Assembly: GCA_965246945.1 (NCBI GenBank)
Contig: CBDFFW010000001.1
Span: 1,426,001 to 1,490,000 of the forward strand
Source of the DNA: CBDFFW01 sp965246945
Lineage (GTDB): Bacteria > Pseudomonadota > Alphaproteobacteria > UBA11073
Direction of reading: 5' to 3'
Length of the DNA: 64,000 nucleotides
This document shows positions 23,877 to 32,534 of the stretch, in pieces. The position numbers and the translations under genes were made by a program. Position 1 is the stretch's first letter; every line of letters starts with the position of its first letter. The notes beneath the pieces were generated by a model. It was not told the origin of the DNA and made no database searches. It saw nothing but the letters and a program-made list of their open reading frames with translations.

Positions 23877-25058
23877 GTGCTGAACGAACGCGATATTGCG
23901 CATCACAATTTGCCTGGCATGGGCGTTGATGGCCAAGCCAAATTAGCTGCTGCGCGGATCTTATGTATTGGTGCCGGTGGCCTTGCCTGTGTTGCCCTGC
24001 TCTATTTGGCGGCGATGGGCATTGGCAGAATTGGAATTGTGGATGACGATGTGGTATCTTTAAGTAATCTGCCGCGCCAGCCGCTTTATACAGTGGCAGA
24101 TATTGGCAAACCAAAAGTTGAAATTGCGCAAGCACGCTTGGCGGCCCTTAATCCAAATATCCAAATTCAAATATATCAAACGCGTTTGACTATTGAGAAC
24201 GCGTTAGAATTGGCAGCCGATTACGATATACTATTAGATTGCAGCGATAATTTTGCCACCAAATATTTAATCAATGCCATGGCATTGAAAACCGGCAAAC
24301 TATGGATTTATGGCGCGGCGCTGGGCTGGCAAGGCCAAATCGCCACCTTTATTCCTGGCCAAACTGCCTGCTATCGGTGTTGGCTGCCAGAACCGCCCCA
24401 AGCAGTGGTGCAAAATTGCAGTGAAGCAGGTGTGTTGGGCGTACTGCCAGGTATTATTGGCGCATGGCAAGCCCAGCAAGTGGTGCAATTAATACTCGGC
24501 AATATAACACAAACTGTTCAACTGCAGCTGATTGAAACAAAACAATTACGGCAGCAAACCTTGCTATTAGCGCCAAATCCAGCTTGTCTTTGCCAACATA
24601 ATAATATTGCCGACCTGCCATTAACCGCATATATTCCGCAGCTTGTATTAGGTAATTGTATGATTAACCATATTCCATATTCCGAAGCGGCAGCGATGCA
24701 ACATGTTTTATGGATTGATATTCGTGATTCAGAAGAGCGCGAGAATAGCCGATATATACAAGCTAAACATGAAATTAACTTATCAGTTGATACCCTTATC
24801 AACGGTAATCCAAAAACATGGCCTAAACAGGATGGCATTAAATTTATTGTTATTTATTGTGAAAAAAGCGGCCGCAGTGATGATTTAATAAGAAGATTCG
24901 ACCATATTATTGAAGAACTAGCCGAACATTTTGGTGTACCCATCGAAAATGTTTTTGGTTTAGCCGGTGGTTATATGGCATATCAAAGTGCAGGACAAAA
25001 TTTTATTCCGATAACTGCAGCTGCTAAAAATACTGGCGTTGACGCACCAACTGTCTAA
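23877..25058 (+). CDS. moeB: MoeB/ThiF-type E1 adenylyltransferase with a rhodanese domain
   Basis: Starting at a GTG (23877), this 393-residue protein has an N-terminal ThiF/MoeB E1 fold: ATP site ILCIGAGGLACVAL, IVDDDVVSLSNLPRQ, LDCSDNFATKYLIN (catalytic Asp), zinc cysteines in ACYRCWLPE and NPACLCQ, and the NCSEAGVLGVLPGI block. The C-terminal part (about 275-393) is a rhodanese domain with WIDIRDSEERE and active-site loop VIYCEKSGRS. Such enzymes adenylate and sulphurate a small carrier protein (MoaD, ThiS) for molybdopterin or thiamine/thiolation pathways. No carrier gene is in the window, so the pathway is open. Confidence 0.88.
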   Translation: MLNERDIAHHNLPGMGVDGQAKLAAARILCIGAGGLACVALLYLAAMGIGRIGIVDDDVVSLSNLPRQPLYTVADIGKPKVEIAQARLAALNPNIQIQIYQTRLTIENALELAADYDILLDCSDNFATKYLINAMALKTGKLWIYGAALGWQGQIATFIPGQTACYRCWLPEPPQAVVQNCSEAGVLGVLPGIIGAWQAQQVVQLILGNITQTVQLQLIETKQLRQQTLLLAPNPACLCQHNNIADLPLTAYIPQLVLGNCMINHIPYSEAAAMQHVLWIDIRDSEERENSRYIQAKHEINLSVDTLINGNPKTWPKQDGIKFIVIYCEKSGRSDDLIRRFDHIIEELAEHFGVPIENVFGLAGGYMAYQSAGQNFIPITAAAKNTGVDAPTV

Positions 25059-25067
25059 GTTAAGCAA

Positions 25068-25784
25068 ATGGCCGACGCAATTAGTTTGATCGTGCAAGGG
25101 ATTTTAATTGGGGTGGTGATTGCCATGCCGGTTGGCCCCATTGCACTGCTGACCATGAAACGCACGCTGCAAGCAGGTATGTGGGTTGGCTTTGCCACCG
25201 GCATGGGGGCAGCGCTGGCGGATACTATTTATGGTGCCGTTGCCGCATTTGGTGTGGTGGCGATTTCTGATTTCCTATTGGGCCATCAAGGGCAATTGCG
25301 ATTAATCGGCGGGGCGGTGCTGCTGATTGTCGGCATGCGCATGTTGTATAAAAAATGGTGCGAGCATCAAAAAATGCTGCATGGCCATATAGATCCGGCA
25401 GCCGAAATAGCGCCGGAAGATCCCGATGATATTTTCACCACCCATCAACGCATGGCGATTCGCAGCTTTGCTTCGTCCTGGCTGTTGACGATGACCAACC
25501 CAATTACCTTTATCGCTTTTGTGACCATTATGACCAATATCGGCATTGAAAGTGAATTACACGGCACCTTGGACGGCTGTATTCTGGTGCTGGGTGTTCT
25601 TATTGGTGCAGCATTATGGTGGTTATCTCTGGCGGGTATGGTCGCTGCGGTAAAGCATTTGATTTCTGAAAAGCTGACCTTCCGAATTAATGTTATCGCC
25701 GCCATCGTTTTAGTGATTTTTGCAATTTATGCACTGACCAGCGGTATCATCAAAATGAACGCGCAAGGCTGGTATATTTTATGA
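25068..25784 (+). CDS. LysE family translocator
   Basis: The 238-residue product has six predicted helices and the LysE/RhtB opening: ILIGVVIAMPVGPIALLTMKRTLQAG, GFATGMGAALADTIYGAVAAFG, then a later TNPITFIAFVTIM. These are amino-acid or small-solute exporters. A polar insert (KKWCEHQKMLHGHIDPAAEIAPEDPDD) is longer than usual and would face the cytoplasm. The stop overlaps the start of the thioredoxin gene by 4 bases. Substrate unknown. Confidence 0.86.
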   Translation: MADAISLIVQGILIGVVIAMPVGPIALLTMKRTLQAGMWVGFATGMGAALADTIYGAVAAFGVVAISDFLLGHQGQLRLIGGAVLLIVGMRMLYKKWCEHQKMLHGHIDPAAEIAPEDPDDIFTTHQRMAIRSFASSWLLTMTNPITFIAFVTIMTNIGIESELHGTLDGCILVLGVLIGAALWWLSLAGMVAAVKHLISEKLTFRINVIAAIVLVIFAIYALTSGIIKMNAQGWYIL

Positions 25785-26347
25785 TGCGTTACCTTTTGCT
25801 TTTCATATTACTGCTGGGTACCAGACTTGCCTGGGCTGATACTTTACCAATTCAAAAACCGGCCGAAGACGCGGCAGTGTTTCCCATGTATTTGCCGGTT
25901 TTAGGCCAAAACGAAAAACTGCAATTGATCAAAGGGCCAGCACTGGTCAATATTTTTGCCACCTGGTGTGGCCCATGTATGGCCGAACATCCACAATTAT
26001 TGGCGCTGCACAAGCAATTGAATATTCCAGTTTATGGCATTGCACTGCATGATAATCCCGCCTTGCTGAATATGCATTTGGCCAAGCATGGCAATCCATA
26101 TAACCAAATTTTTATGGATGATAAGGGTGCCAGTTTAATGCAAATGCAGATGAATAGCGTGCCGATCACTTTATTGCTTGATGGTCAGCAAAATATTCGT
26201 TGGCTGCTGCCTGATCCCATTATGCCTAATATGCTGCCCGCGCTTATGAAGCAGATCGCCGCAGAAAAGGTTGAATCAACCCCGCCGCCCAAGATGCAAA
26301 ATTTACGCCCGATAGCGTTTGTAGATAAATCGTCCCCGGCCCCGTAA
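25781..26347 (+). CDS. Exported thioredoxin-fold protein (DsbE/CcmG-like)
   Basis: This 188-residue protein begins with a signal peptide (MMRYLLLFILLLGTRLAWA) and has a thioredoxin fold with the active site NIFATWCGPCMAEHPQLLAL and a cis-Pro at NSVPITLLLDG. It resembles CcmG/DsbE reductases, which act in the periplasm on cytochrome c maturation substrates. The last 32 residues (VESTPPPKMQNLRPIA...) overlap the convergent AIM24-like gene by 104 bases; this tail is not part of the fold. No ccm genes are nearby, so the partner is open. Confidence 0.84.
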   Translation: MMRYLLLFILLLGTRLAWADTLPIQKPAEDAAVFPMYLPVLGQNEKLQLIKGPALVNIFATWCGPCMAEHPQLLALHKQLNIPVYGIALHDNPALLNMHLAKHGNPYNQIFMDDKGASLMQMQMNSVPITLLLDGQQNIRWLLPDPIMPNMLPALMKQIAAEKVESTPPPKMQNLRPIAFVDKSSPAP

Positions 26348-26945
26348 AGCGGCAGCCCAAAATTTCACCAGTCGTAAACGCTGACCACAAACCTTTAGCT
26401 GGCACCGTGATATCATATTGCATATCGGCGGGCCAGGCGACCAGGCGGCCAAATTCCACCGTTGCACTTTCACCTGGCGCCAAGGTCAGCGGCACCATGG
26501 CACCGAAACTAGAAAGAAATGCCAGACCAGGGCCAGAAATTTTAACGACAAACATGCCCTCGCCAGAAAACAAACTGCGCCCTAGCGATTGCACTTTGGT
26601 TGACACATCAATACCTGATGTTCCCGCTAAAAAGCCGCCTTTATTCACCAACCAGCTTTCGCCCTTTTCCAATTGCAATGGCATAATGCTGCCTGGCGCA
26701 TCGCAGCCCAGCCAGACCCAGCTGTCCCGTTCGGCCAAATAATTTTGCAAGAAGAAACTTTCGGCGGAAAATCCGCGCCACAGCGCCTTTAAAAACCCGC
26801 CATCCATTTTACCGGTGAGCTGAATGCCCGCACCCATGGCGGTCATGGAATTCCATTTGGCTTTCAGGGCCTGGCCATGCTGCAATTGCACCTGCAGCAG
26901 CGGGAAACTATCTTGGGCGGTAATATGAAAATGATATGCGGTCAT
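26244..26945 (-). CDS. AIM24/TIGR00266 family protein
   Basis: This 233-residue beta-rich protein matches the AIM24 family: AYHFHITAQDSFPLLQVQLQHGQALKAKWNSMTAM, GGFLKALWRGFSAESFFLQNY, AGTSGIDVSTKVQSLGRSLFSGEGMFVVKISGPG and GCRFTGPGTIYLQT. Bacterial members have an unknown role; the yeast mitochondrial homologue Aim24 supports the inner membrane. The C-terminal GPGTIYLQ... and the tail SWAAGLIQPFL look natural, so the 104-base overlap with the convergent thioredoxin gene is real coding on both strands. Confidence 0.85.
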   Translation of the reverse strand: MTAYHFHITAQDSFPLLQVQLQHGQALKAKWNSMTAMGAGIQLTGKMDGGFLKALWRGFSAESFFLQNYLAERDSWVWLGCDAPGSIMPLQLEKGESWLVNKGGFLAGTSGIDVSTKVQSLGRSLFSGEGMFVVKISGPGLAFLSSFGAMVPLTLAPGESATVEFGRLVAWPADMQYDITVPAKGLWSAFTTGEILGCRFTGPGTIYLQTLSGVNFASWAAGLIQPFLRRSAS

Positions 26946-27071
26946 GGAATAAATAATTTAGCATATTTTATAACCACTTTACTATGTCAGATTGGTGACA
27001 ATTTGAAGTAAAAGCGTATCAAATTAGCATATTACCTCAATAACCTATGGGTTGAATAATTCTATACAGCC

Positions 27072-27653
27072 ATGCCATGCTACCAACACATGCAAACGAT
27101 GATTGCAGGCGTAGATGAAGTCGGCCGTGGGCCATTGGCCGGACCAGTGCTGGCGGTGGCCGCGATTATCATCCAACCATTGCCGGCTGGCGTACGCGAT
27201 AGCAAAAAGCTAACTGCCAAACAGCGCGAAGGTCTGTTTGAAATGCTAACCAATAACTGTATTTGGGCGGCTGGCTGGGTGGAAGTGGCTGAAATAGATG
27301 CGTTGAATATTCATTATGCCAGTTTGCTGGCCATGCAACGTGCGCTGCATGCCTTGCCGAAAAGGCCACAACACGTATTGGTGGATGGCAAATTTCTGCC
27401 GCAATGGGATGGCAATATCCGCGCGATTATTGGCGGCGATGATAGCGAGCCGGTGATTAGCGCGGCCAGCATCATCGCCAAGGTATTGCGGGACCGGCAT
27501 ATGGCCGAATTACATGCCCAGCATCCCCATTATGGTTGGGACCGCAATGCGGGTTATGGCACCACGCTTCACCGCGCGGGCATTGCCCAACATGGCTTAA
27601 CGCCGCATCACCGCCACAGATTTTGCCAAAATCTCTTTGCTGAGGCTGCATAA
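27072..27653 (+). CDS. rnhB: Ribonuclease HII
   Basis: The 193-residue enzyme removes RNA from RNA-DNA hybrids and embedded ribonucleotides. It has the motif AGVDEVGRGPLAGPV with two catalytic acids, RDSKKLTAKQRE, VLVDG, and GGDDSEPVISAASIIAKVLRD, then YGWDRNAGYGTTLHRAGIAQHGLTPHHR. The start at 27072 is followed by two further Met (27090, 27099), any of which could serve. Length matches the family. Confidence 0.94.
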   Translation: MPCYQHMQTMIAGVDEVGRGPLAGPVLAVAAIIIQPLPAGVRDSKKLTAKQREGLFEMLTNNCIWAAGWVEVAEIDALNIHYASLLAMQRALHALPKRPQHVLVDGKFLPQWDGNIRAIIGGDDSEPVISAASIIAKVLRDRHMAELHAQHPHYGWDRNAGYGTTLHRAGIAQHGLTPHHRHRFCQNLFAEAA

Positions 27654-27692
27654 TCGCGTGCATCTGCGCGCCAACAATGCTTAAAATTTCCA

Positions 27693-28937
27693 ATGGCTTT
27701 CAAATCTGATTTTTTGAATGTGTTGTTTGAACGCGGCTTTTTGCATCAGCAAACCGATGCCGAAGGTTTGGACGCTGCGTTGAAAAAAGGCGTGATTAGC
27801 GGTTATATTGGGTTTGATGCCACGGCGGATAGCCTGCATGCCGGCAGCTTACTGCCAATTATGATGCTGCGTTGGCTGCAGAAAACTGGCCATCGGCCAA
27901 TTGCCCTGATTGGCGGCGGCACGACCAAAGTGGGCGATCCATCTGGCAAAGATGAAGCGCGCCCCGTGATCACCGATGAATTTATCGCCAATAACAAAAA
28001 AGGGATTAAAAATAATTTCACCAATTATATTGAATTTGGTGAAAGCAAAGCCGTGCTGGTAGATAACGCCGATTGGCTAGACAAATTAGAATATATTTCA
28101 TTCTTGCGCGAAGTGGGCCGCCATTTTTCGGTGAACCGTATGCTGACCATGGATAGTGTAAAACTGCGATTGGAGCGGGAACAACCCCTCTCATTCCTCG
28201 AATTTAATTACATGATTATGCAAGGTTATGATTTTGTTGAGCTATATAAAAGATATGGCACTGTGTTGCAAATGGGCGGCAGCGACCAATGGGGCAATAT
28301 TATTGGCGGCGTGGATTTGGGCCGCCGTATGGCCAATGCGCAGTTATTTGGTTTAACCAATCCACTGCTCACCACTGCCAGCGGTGCCAAAATGGGCAAA
28401 AGCGCGGCGGGTGCGGTGTGGCTCGCAGCCGAAAAATTATCGCCTTACGATTTTTACCAGTATTTCCGCAACACAGCGGATGCCGATGTTGGCAAATTCC
28501 TAGCGCTATTTACCGAATTACCAATGCAGGAAGTTGAACGTCTAACAGCATTGCAAGGCCAGGAAATTAATGAAGCAAAAAAAATATTGGCGTTGGAAGT
28601 AACGCGTTTATGCCACGGCACCGTGGCCGCTGAAGCCGTTGCACAAACGGCGCAGCAAGTATTCGAGCAAGGTTCGGTAGCGGATGACCTCCCTACCCTG
28701 CAACTTTCTAGTGATCAGCTTGGCGCTGGTTACTCATTACTTGATGCACTGGTGGAGCTTGGCATGGCCGATAGCAAAGGTGCCGCCAAGCGGTTGATTG
28801 CTGGCGGCGGTGTACGCATTAATGAAAATAAAATTGAGGCCGAAGATTACCAGCTCAGCACCAATGATCTAAACAGCGACCAACTCGCCAAGCTTTCTGC
28901 CGGTAAAAAACGGGTGGCGCTTATTAAACTTGCCTAA
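27693..28937 (+). CDS. tyrS: Tyrosyl-tRNA synthetase
   Basis: This 414-residue class I synthetase charges tRNA-Tyr. Its catalytic domain has the HIGH-like DSLHAGSLLPIMML, LIGGGTTKVGDPSGKDEAR, YDFVELYKRYG, QMGGSDQWGNIIGG and the KMSKS-like GAKMGKSAAGAVW. The C-terminal S4 RNA-binding domain covers about residues 350-414 (DLPTLQLSSDQLG..., SKGAAKRLIAGGGVRIN). Length and motif order are normal. A palindromic repeat follows its stop by 3 bases. Confidence 0.97.
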   Translation: MAFKSDFLNVLFERGFLHQQTDAEGLDAALKKGVISGYIGFDATADSLHAGSLLPIMMLRWLQKTGHRPIALIGGGTTKVGDPSGKDEARPVITDEFIANNKKGIKNNFTNYIEFGESKAVLVDNADWLDKLEYISFLREVGRHFSVNRMLTMDSVKLRLEREQPLSFLEFNYMIMQGYDFVELYKRYGTVLQMGGSDQWGNIIGGVDLGRRMANAQLFGLTNPLLTTASGAKMGKSAAGAVWLAAEKLSPYDFYQYFRNTADADVGKFLALFTELPMQEVERLTALQGQEINEAKKILALEVTRLCHGTVAAEAVAQTAQQVFEQGSVADDLPTLQLSSDQLGAGYSLLDALVELGMADSKGAAKRLIAGGGVRINENKIEAEDYQLSTNDLNSDQLAKLSAGKKRVALIKLA

Positions 28938-28940
28938 CTC

Positions 28941-29027
28941 GTCATCCTCGCGTGAAAGTGCGGGGATCCAAATAACCAGCTAAAACATTTTGGATCCCCA
29001 GCCTCGCGTTGCTCAACTGAGGATGAC
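28941..29027. repeat. Palindromic intergenic repeat between tyrS and the phage-like module
   Basis: GTCATCCTC (28941-28949) pairs with GAGGATGAC (29019-29027), and inside them GGGGATCCAAA (28962-28972) pairs with TTTGGATCCCC (28989-28999). It fills the gap between two convergent genes, as at 1996-2126, and may serve as a two-way terminator. Confidence 0.8.
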
Positions 29028-29032
29028 AACAA

Positions 29033-29737
29033 TTAATTTGCATATTTTCGCTGAAACGCTGCAGTAACTTTGGCGACATAGGCCGGATCTTTCTGTTGCC
29101 AGTAACGCGGGTCTTTAATCATTGAATTCAGATCATGATCAGGCGCATTTGGTTGGCTTTGCGCGCTGACCGGATTGGTTTCTCCGCCATGCATCATTTG
29201 GTGCATCGCCATAATACCGCCATGGGTGCTGCTCAAAGCTTGGAAGACTGGCGTTGGTAAATTCTTTTTACCCCAAGCTTGTATTTGTGCCGCAATCTGC
29301 TGCCAACCTTGCTGGCCGCCAAATTCGTCATGCAATTTATCTAATTCGCGCTGTGCTTCAAATTCCTGTGCAACTTCCAATACCAATGGAACCAGTTTTT
29401 CGGCTGCCAAATCATACACAAATTGTGCTTGGTCATTTGAAAACCCTTTGCCATGCAATTGTTGGTTTAATTCAGGATCTGCCTGAAAATAACCATGGTC
29501 ACAATTGATGCAATAATCTTCATGGCTCGCTGGGGCGTTATTCACCGCCTGCACAGGCTGGTTCTGCTCATAGTTTTGCAACTGTTGTTGCTGGCGGGTT
29601 AATTTCTTTTCCAATTCCAGATATGATTTCAACAAGGCATCGGTGCGGATGCTTTGGGTATTCGCATCCCAAAATTTGGTGGGTATGCCATTTTGTGTTG
29701 GCGTGGTTGTTTGATCTTGGGTTAGCAAGTTATCCAT
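29033..29737 (-). CDS. Phage scaffold-like protein
   Basis: I start at the ATG at 29737, preceded by GGAG; upstream codons are not convincing. The 234-residue product is charged and helical, with a coiled coil (LKSYLELEKKLTRQQQQLQNYEQ), a short Cys-containing stretch (HEDYCINCDHGYF) and the C-terminal PRYWQQKDPAYVAKVTAAFQRKY. Position right after the portal gene, length and composition fit a capsid scaffolding protein as in T7-like phages. The scaffold call comes mainly from gene order. No major capsid gene follows, as the module stops at the repeat before tyrS. Confidence 0.6.
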   Translation of the reverse strand: MDNLLTQDQTTTPTQNGIPTKFWDANTQSIRTDALLKSYLELEKKLTRQQQQLQNYEQNQPVQAVNNAPASHEDYCINCDHGYFQADPELNQQLHGKGFSNDQAQFVYDLAAEKLVPLVLEVAQEFEAQRELDKLHDEFGGQQGWQQIAAQIQAWGKKNLPTPVFQALSSTHGGIMAMHQMMHGGETNPVSAQSQPNAPDHDLNSMIKDPRYWQQKDPAYVAKVTAAFQRKYAN

Positions 29738-29759
29738 GATGGGCTCCATTATTGGGTGG

Positions 29760-31244
29760 TTAGTGGGAAATATTTTGGTGTAATAAATTTTCGGGCACGC
29801 CGAAATGTTCGGCCAGATATTGTGCAGTGGCCGGAGCATCGATCATTGCTAAAGCTTCAGGGCCGAGGCCAGCGGCCATTTTCAGCCAATCCAGCACATT
29901 TTGCGCATCCCGCAATTTTTGGGCTTGGGCCAGCGGTGCCTGGTAACACAACGTGATATAACGGCCATCGATATGGATATCTGGAATTTCGCCGCGGCGA
30001 GCGAGAATGGCCACCACCCGCAATATCAGCGGGGTTAATAACTCTGCCTGCAGACGGCCGTAAATAGCGCCAATCAGGCGGGACATTTCATCACTACGCT
30101 GGGTGATTTCCGTTGCGGTCATATTCCGGTCAATCATTTGGCCGAGTTGGTCGACCAATAAAGCGCGGCGAATTTGCTGCCGCAAATCGGTTAACACCAA
30201 TTGCGAAACATCGAATTTACCAGGCGCACCAAGCGGTGTAAGCCCAGCCGAGCCAACCGCTTTGGGGATAATCATGCCAGGTTTTAATTGAATAGTAGCT
30301 GGGTTTAGTACGCCATCATCATCCGCCTGCCAAATACCGGTAACTGCAATGGAGGCATTTTTTAACACCAGCTCCACCACTTTATTGGCGGTTTTAATAT
30401 CTGGCAGCGCTTTCATCACCGGTGAACGGCCATATACTTCGCCAGGGGATTTCAACCAGCGCGCATGGATAAAGGGCGAATGACTGAGCCGCTGCTGCGC
30501 CAAAAATTGTGTACCATTGGGATGATCCAGCAAAATCGCGCTATATTGAAAATAGCTGCGCTCTGGCACAATGACTTCCAGCCATTGGTATTCGTTATCC
30601 GCAGCCAAGCGGGCAAATAATTCTGCGGCTTGCGGGAAGCGCTGCTGCAAGACAATACCAGTGCTGCGCTGGGTGCGGTAAGTGGTATTTAAGCGGCCAA
30701 ATGGATCTTCGGCCAAGGTAACATGCGCCAATGGCACGGCATTGAATTGCAGGGCCGATAATTGCCCAGGCTGCGCCTCATCCACCAAAATACTGCCCGT
30801 ACCGGCGACCACCAAATCTAAAAAGCATTGATGAATTTCGGTGGCGAAATTGGATTGCATTAAATGCGCATGGATGCGGGCAGTGACATTGGCGAGTTTA
30901 TCGGCAATTTCACCACGTTCATTATCCGGCACATCCATCCCTGGTGCCAAGGCAAACCAGCGCGACCACGGCGGCGCAAGTTGGGCGAGCAAACTGGCAG
31001 CCAGTTGATCGACACCGTCGGCGGCTGTGGCATCATAAATATCTAAATTATTGTAGGCGGCATCAGATGCAAAAACATCGCGATGCGGCAAGGCATAATC
31101 ATAACAATCCTGCCACACCCCTTCCCAACTTTGCCGTGTGGTTTGCGCCGCAGCATAAGCTTGCAAAATTGTTTCTATTTGTGGATCAACCGTTTTACGG
31201 GCCGGCAAATTCACCACATTATTTTTGTGTTTTGTTTTAGCCAT
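29760..31244 (-). CDS. Podovirus-type portal (head-to-tail connector) protein
   Basis: I start at the ATG at 31244 (MAKTKHKNN). The 494-residue product matches head-tail connector proteins of the T7-like family: ETILQAYAAAQTTRQSWEGVWQDCYDYALP, DATAADGVDQLAASLLAQLAPPWSRWFAL, LDLVVAGTGSILVDE, RWLKSPGEVYGRSPVMKALPDIKTANKVVELVLKNASIAV, and MTATEITQRSDEMSRLIGAIYGRLQAELLTPLI. Portals form the ring through which DNA enters the capsid. It has no terminase or capsid gene beside it, only the scaffold-like gene. Confidence 0.87.
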   Translation of the reverse strand: MAKTKHKNNVVNLPARKTVDPQIETILQAYAAAQTTRQSWEGVWQDCYDYALPHRDVFASDAAYNNLDIYDATAADGVDQLAASLLAQLAPPWSRWFALAPGMDVPDNERGEIADKLANVTARIHAHLMQSNFATEIHQCFLDLVVAGTGSILVDEAQPGQLSALQFNAVPLAHVTLAEDPFGRLNTTYRTQRSTGIVLQQRFPQAAELFARLAADNEYQWLEVIVPERSYFQYSAILLDHPNGTQFLAQQRLSHSPFIHARWLKSPGEVYGRSPVMKALPDIKTANKVVELVLKNASIAVTGIWQADDDGVLNPATIQLKPGMIIPKAVGSAGLTPLGAPGKFDVSQLVLTDLRQQIRRALLVDQLGQMIDRNMTATEITQRSDEMSRLIGAIYGRLQAELLTPLILRVVAILARRGEIPDIHIDGRYITLCYQAPLAQAQKLRDAQNVLDWLKMAAGLGPEALAMIDAPATAQYLAEHFGVPENLLHQNISH

Positions 31245-31274
31245 GATTTTTCTTCGCAGGTTATGGTGCAATGC

Positions 31275-31526
31275 TTATTCGCCGAGCAGCGATTTACGCG
31301 CAGGCACAAAATTGTTAAGATCCAATAAGCCGCGCAGTGAGGTTAAAACTGTGCTACCTAACCCCAAATTGGGATTCACTTTTTTACTTTCTTCAGGCTG
31401 GCTTTTTTCATCTGCGACCGGCGTGGGTGCTGGCGCAACAACTGGTGCGGGCGTTGGCGGTGGTTTCGGCGGCTCATTACCTGTCACCGCGTCCAAAATC
31501 TGACCGATTGGTAAAACTTTTCCCAT
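31275..31526 (-). CDS. Small proline-rich protein of the phage-like module
   Basis: The 83-residue product opens MGKVLPIGQILDAVTGNEP, then a proline/alanine/valine stretch (PPKPPPTPAPVVAPAPTPVA) and a C-terminal LTSLRGLLDLNNFVPARKSLLGE. No family is recognised. It lies 30 bases upstream of the portal start on the same strand, so it belongs to the phage-like operon. It might be a virion or adaptor peptide; that is inference. Confidence 0.55.
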   Translation of the reverse strand: MGKVLPIGQILDAVTGNEPPKPPPTPAPVVAPAPTPVADEKSQPEESKKVNPNLGLGSTVLTSLRGLLDLNNFVPARKSLLGE

Positions 31527-31536
31527 ATCATTTCCT

Positions 31537-31992
31537 TTAAATGTTAAACAGGCGAGTGTCTGAAGTGCTGGCCGGTTGTTGCAACCAGCGATAAAGCTGC
31601 CAAGGTGTCCAAATACGCCAGCGATGGCAGCCGATTAATCGTTTGACCGTTTCAACACAAGTCATCAGCGCCAGGGGTGCTAAATGCTGCCGTGGTATCG
31701 TTTCAGCACATTTAACTGTTAACCCTTGCAGCGCTAACCAAGCCGGCATATTGAAATCCGGCGCTGGTGGCAGAACTCGGCAATCGAGATAACCGGCTAA
31801 TGATTCCAATAACAGCCAATGCGCGCCATCATGCATGAGTGCAAAGCAATGCCGAAAACCACGGCGTAAATTTTTTAGCCACCAAATCTCAGTATGGTCG
31901 CTAAAAATAATCCAGATTTTTGGCTTCTCAGCAGTGCCATAGTCGTTGGAGGCAAGATAAAGCGGTATATTTTCAGTAGCTTTATCGCTCAT
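31537..31992 (-). CDS. Hypothetical protein of the phage-like module
   Basis: The 151-residue product is rich in Trp, His and Cys, with PKIWIIFSDHTEIWWLKNLRRGFRHCFALM, HWLLLESLAGYLDCRVLPPAPDF and RHRWRIWTPWQLYRWLQ. It has no signal peptide. The H-C-F-A-L-M and H-W-L-L-L-E-S patterns hint at a papain-like or NlpC fold, but this is weak. Its start overlaps the stop of the upstream gene by 4 bases, so the two are coupled. Confidence 0.58.
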   Translation of the reverse strand: MSDKATENIPLYLASNDYGTAEKPKIWIIFSDHTEIWWLKNLRRGFRHCFALMHDGAHWLLLESLAGYLDCRVLPPAPDFNMPAWLALQGLTVKCAETIPRQHLAPLALMTCVETVKRLIGCHRWRIWTPWQLYRWLQQPASTSDTRLFNI

Positions 31993-32354
31993 TCCACAAT
32001 TCCTTTGCGGCGGAAATTAAATTCCAGCACATGCATGGCTTGCTGCCACAACATTTCTGCTTTTGTTTCGCGCGGGCGGCGGCCATCTGGCACATAACGC
32101 TTGCGGCCGTAATGCAATAGCACGCGCATATGTTCAATCAGCAATAAGCGTTGACGATACAGACGATCGACTAGGCGAATAATATCCAATGGTTCGCAGG
32201 GCCGCGGCACATCGGCCATACCGGCACGAATTTGTGCACCATCAAGCCGCGCTTGATACGCAGCAATAAACCAAAACCAAGCTTCTTCAGCGTTTTCAAA
32301 CGCTTTGGTATTTTCGGTTGGTGTGGGGCGTTTAAATGGAATAACACGGCTCAT
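31989..32354 (-). CDS. Hypothetical protein, first gene of the phage-like operon
   Basis: The 121-residue product is basic and helical (EEAWFWFIAAYQARLDGAQIRAG, DIIRLVDRLYRQRLLLIEHMRVLLHYG, YVPDGRRPRETKAEMLWQQAMHVLEFNFRRKG). It may bind DNA, but I recognise no named family. It is first in the minus-strand run 121 aa, 151 aa, 83 aa, portal, scaffold. A divergent promoter region of about 180 bases lies between it and the repressor gene at 32535. Confidence 0.6.
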   Translation of the reverse strand: MSRVIPFKRPTPTENTKAFENAEEAWFWFIAAYQARLDGAQIRAGMADVPRPCEPLDIIRLVDRLYRQRLLLIEHMRVLLHYGRKRYVPDGRRPRETKAEMLWQQAMHVLEFNFRRKGIVE

Positions 32355-32534
32355 ACGCGCAATCCTTTCATGGTTTGCATGTTGAAATTACAGGGTTGTG
32401 TATAGAAAAGATGTGTTCTGAGCGAAGTTTCTCGCCGTGGTTGTGTTATGCCATAAATAATCTTAGCGGTCAACTATTATTGTACATATTTTCCTATGGA
32501 CATAAGATTACTTTCATTACAACGTATTTTGACA

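Noticed and set aside
29033..32354. A complete prophage
   Set aside because: No capsid, terminase, tail, lysis or integrase genes are visible; only a portal and scaffold-like gene with three small genes.
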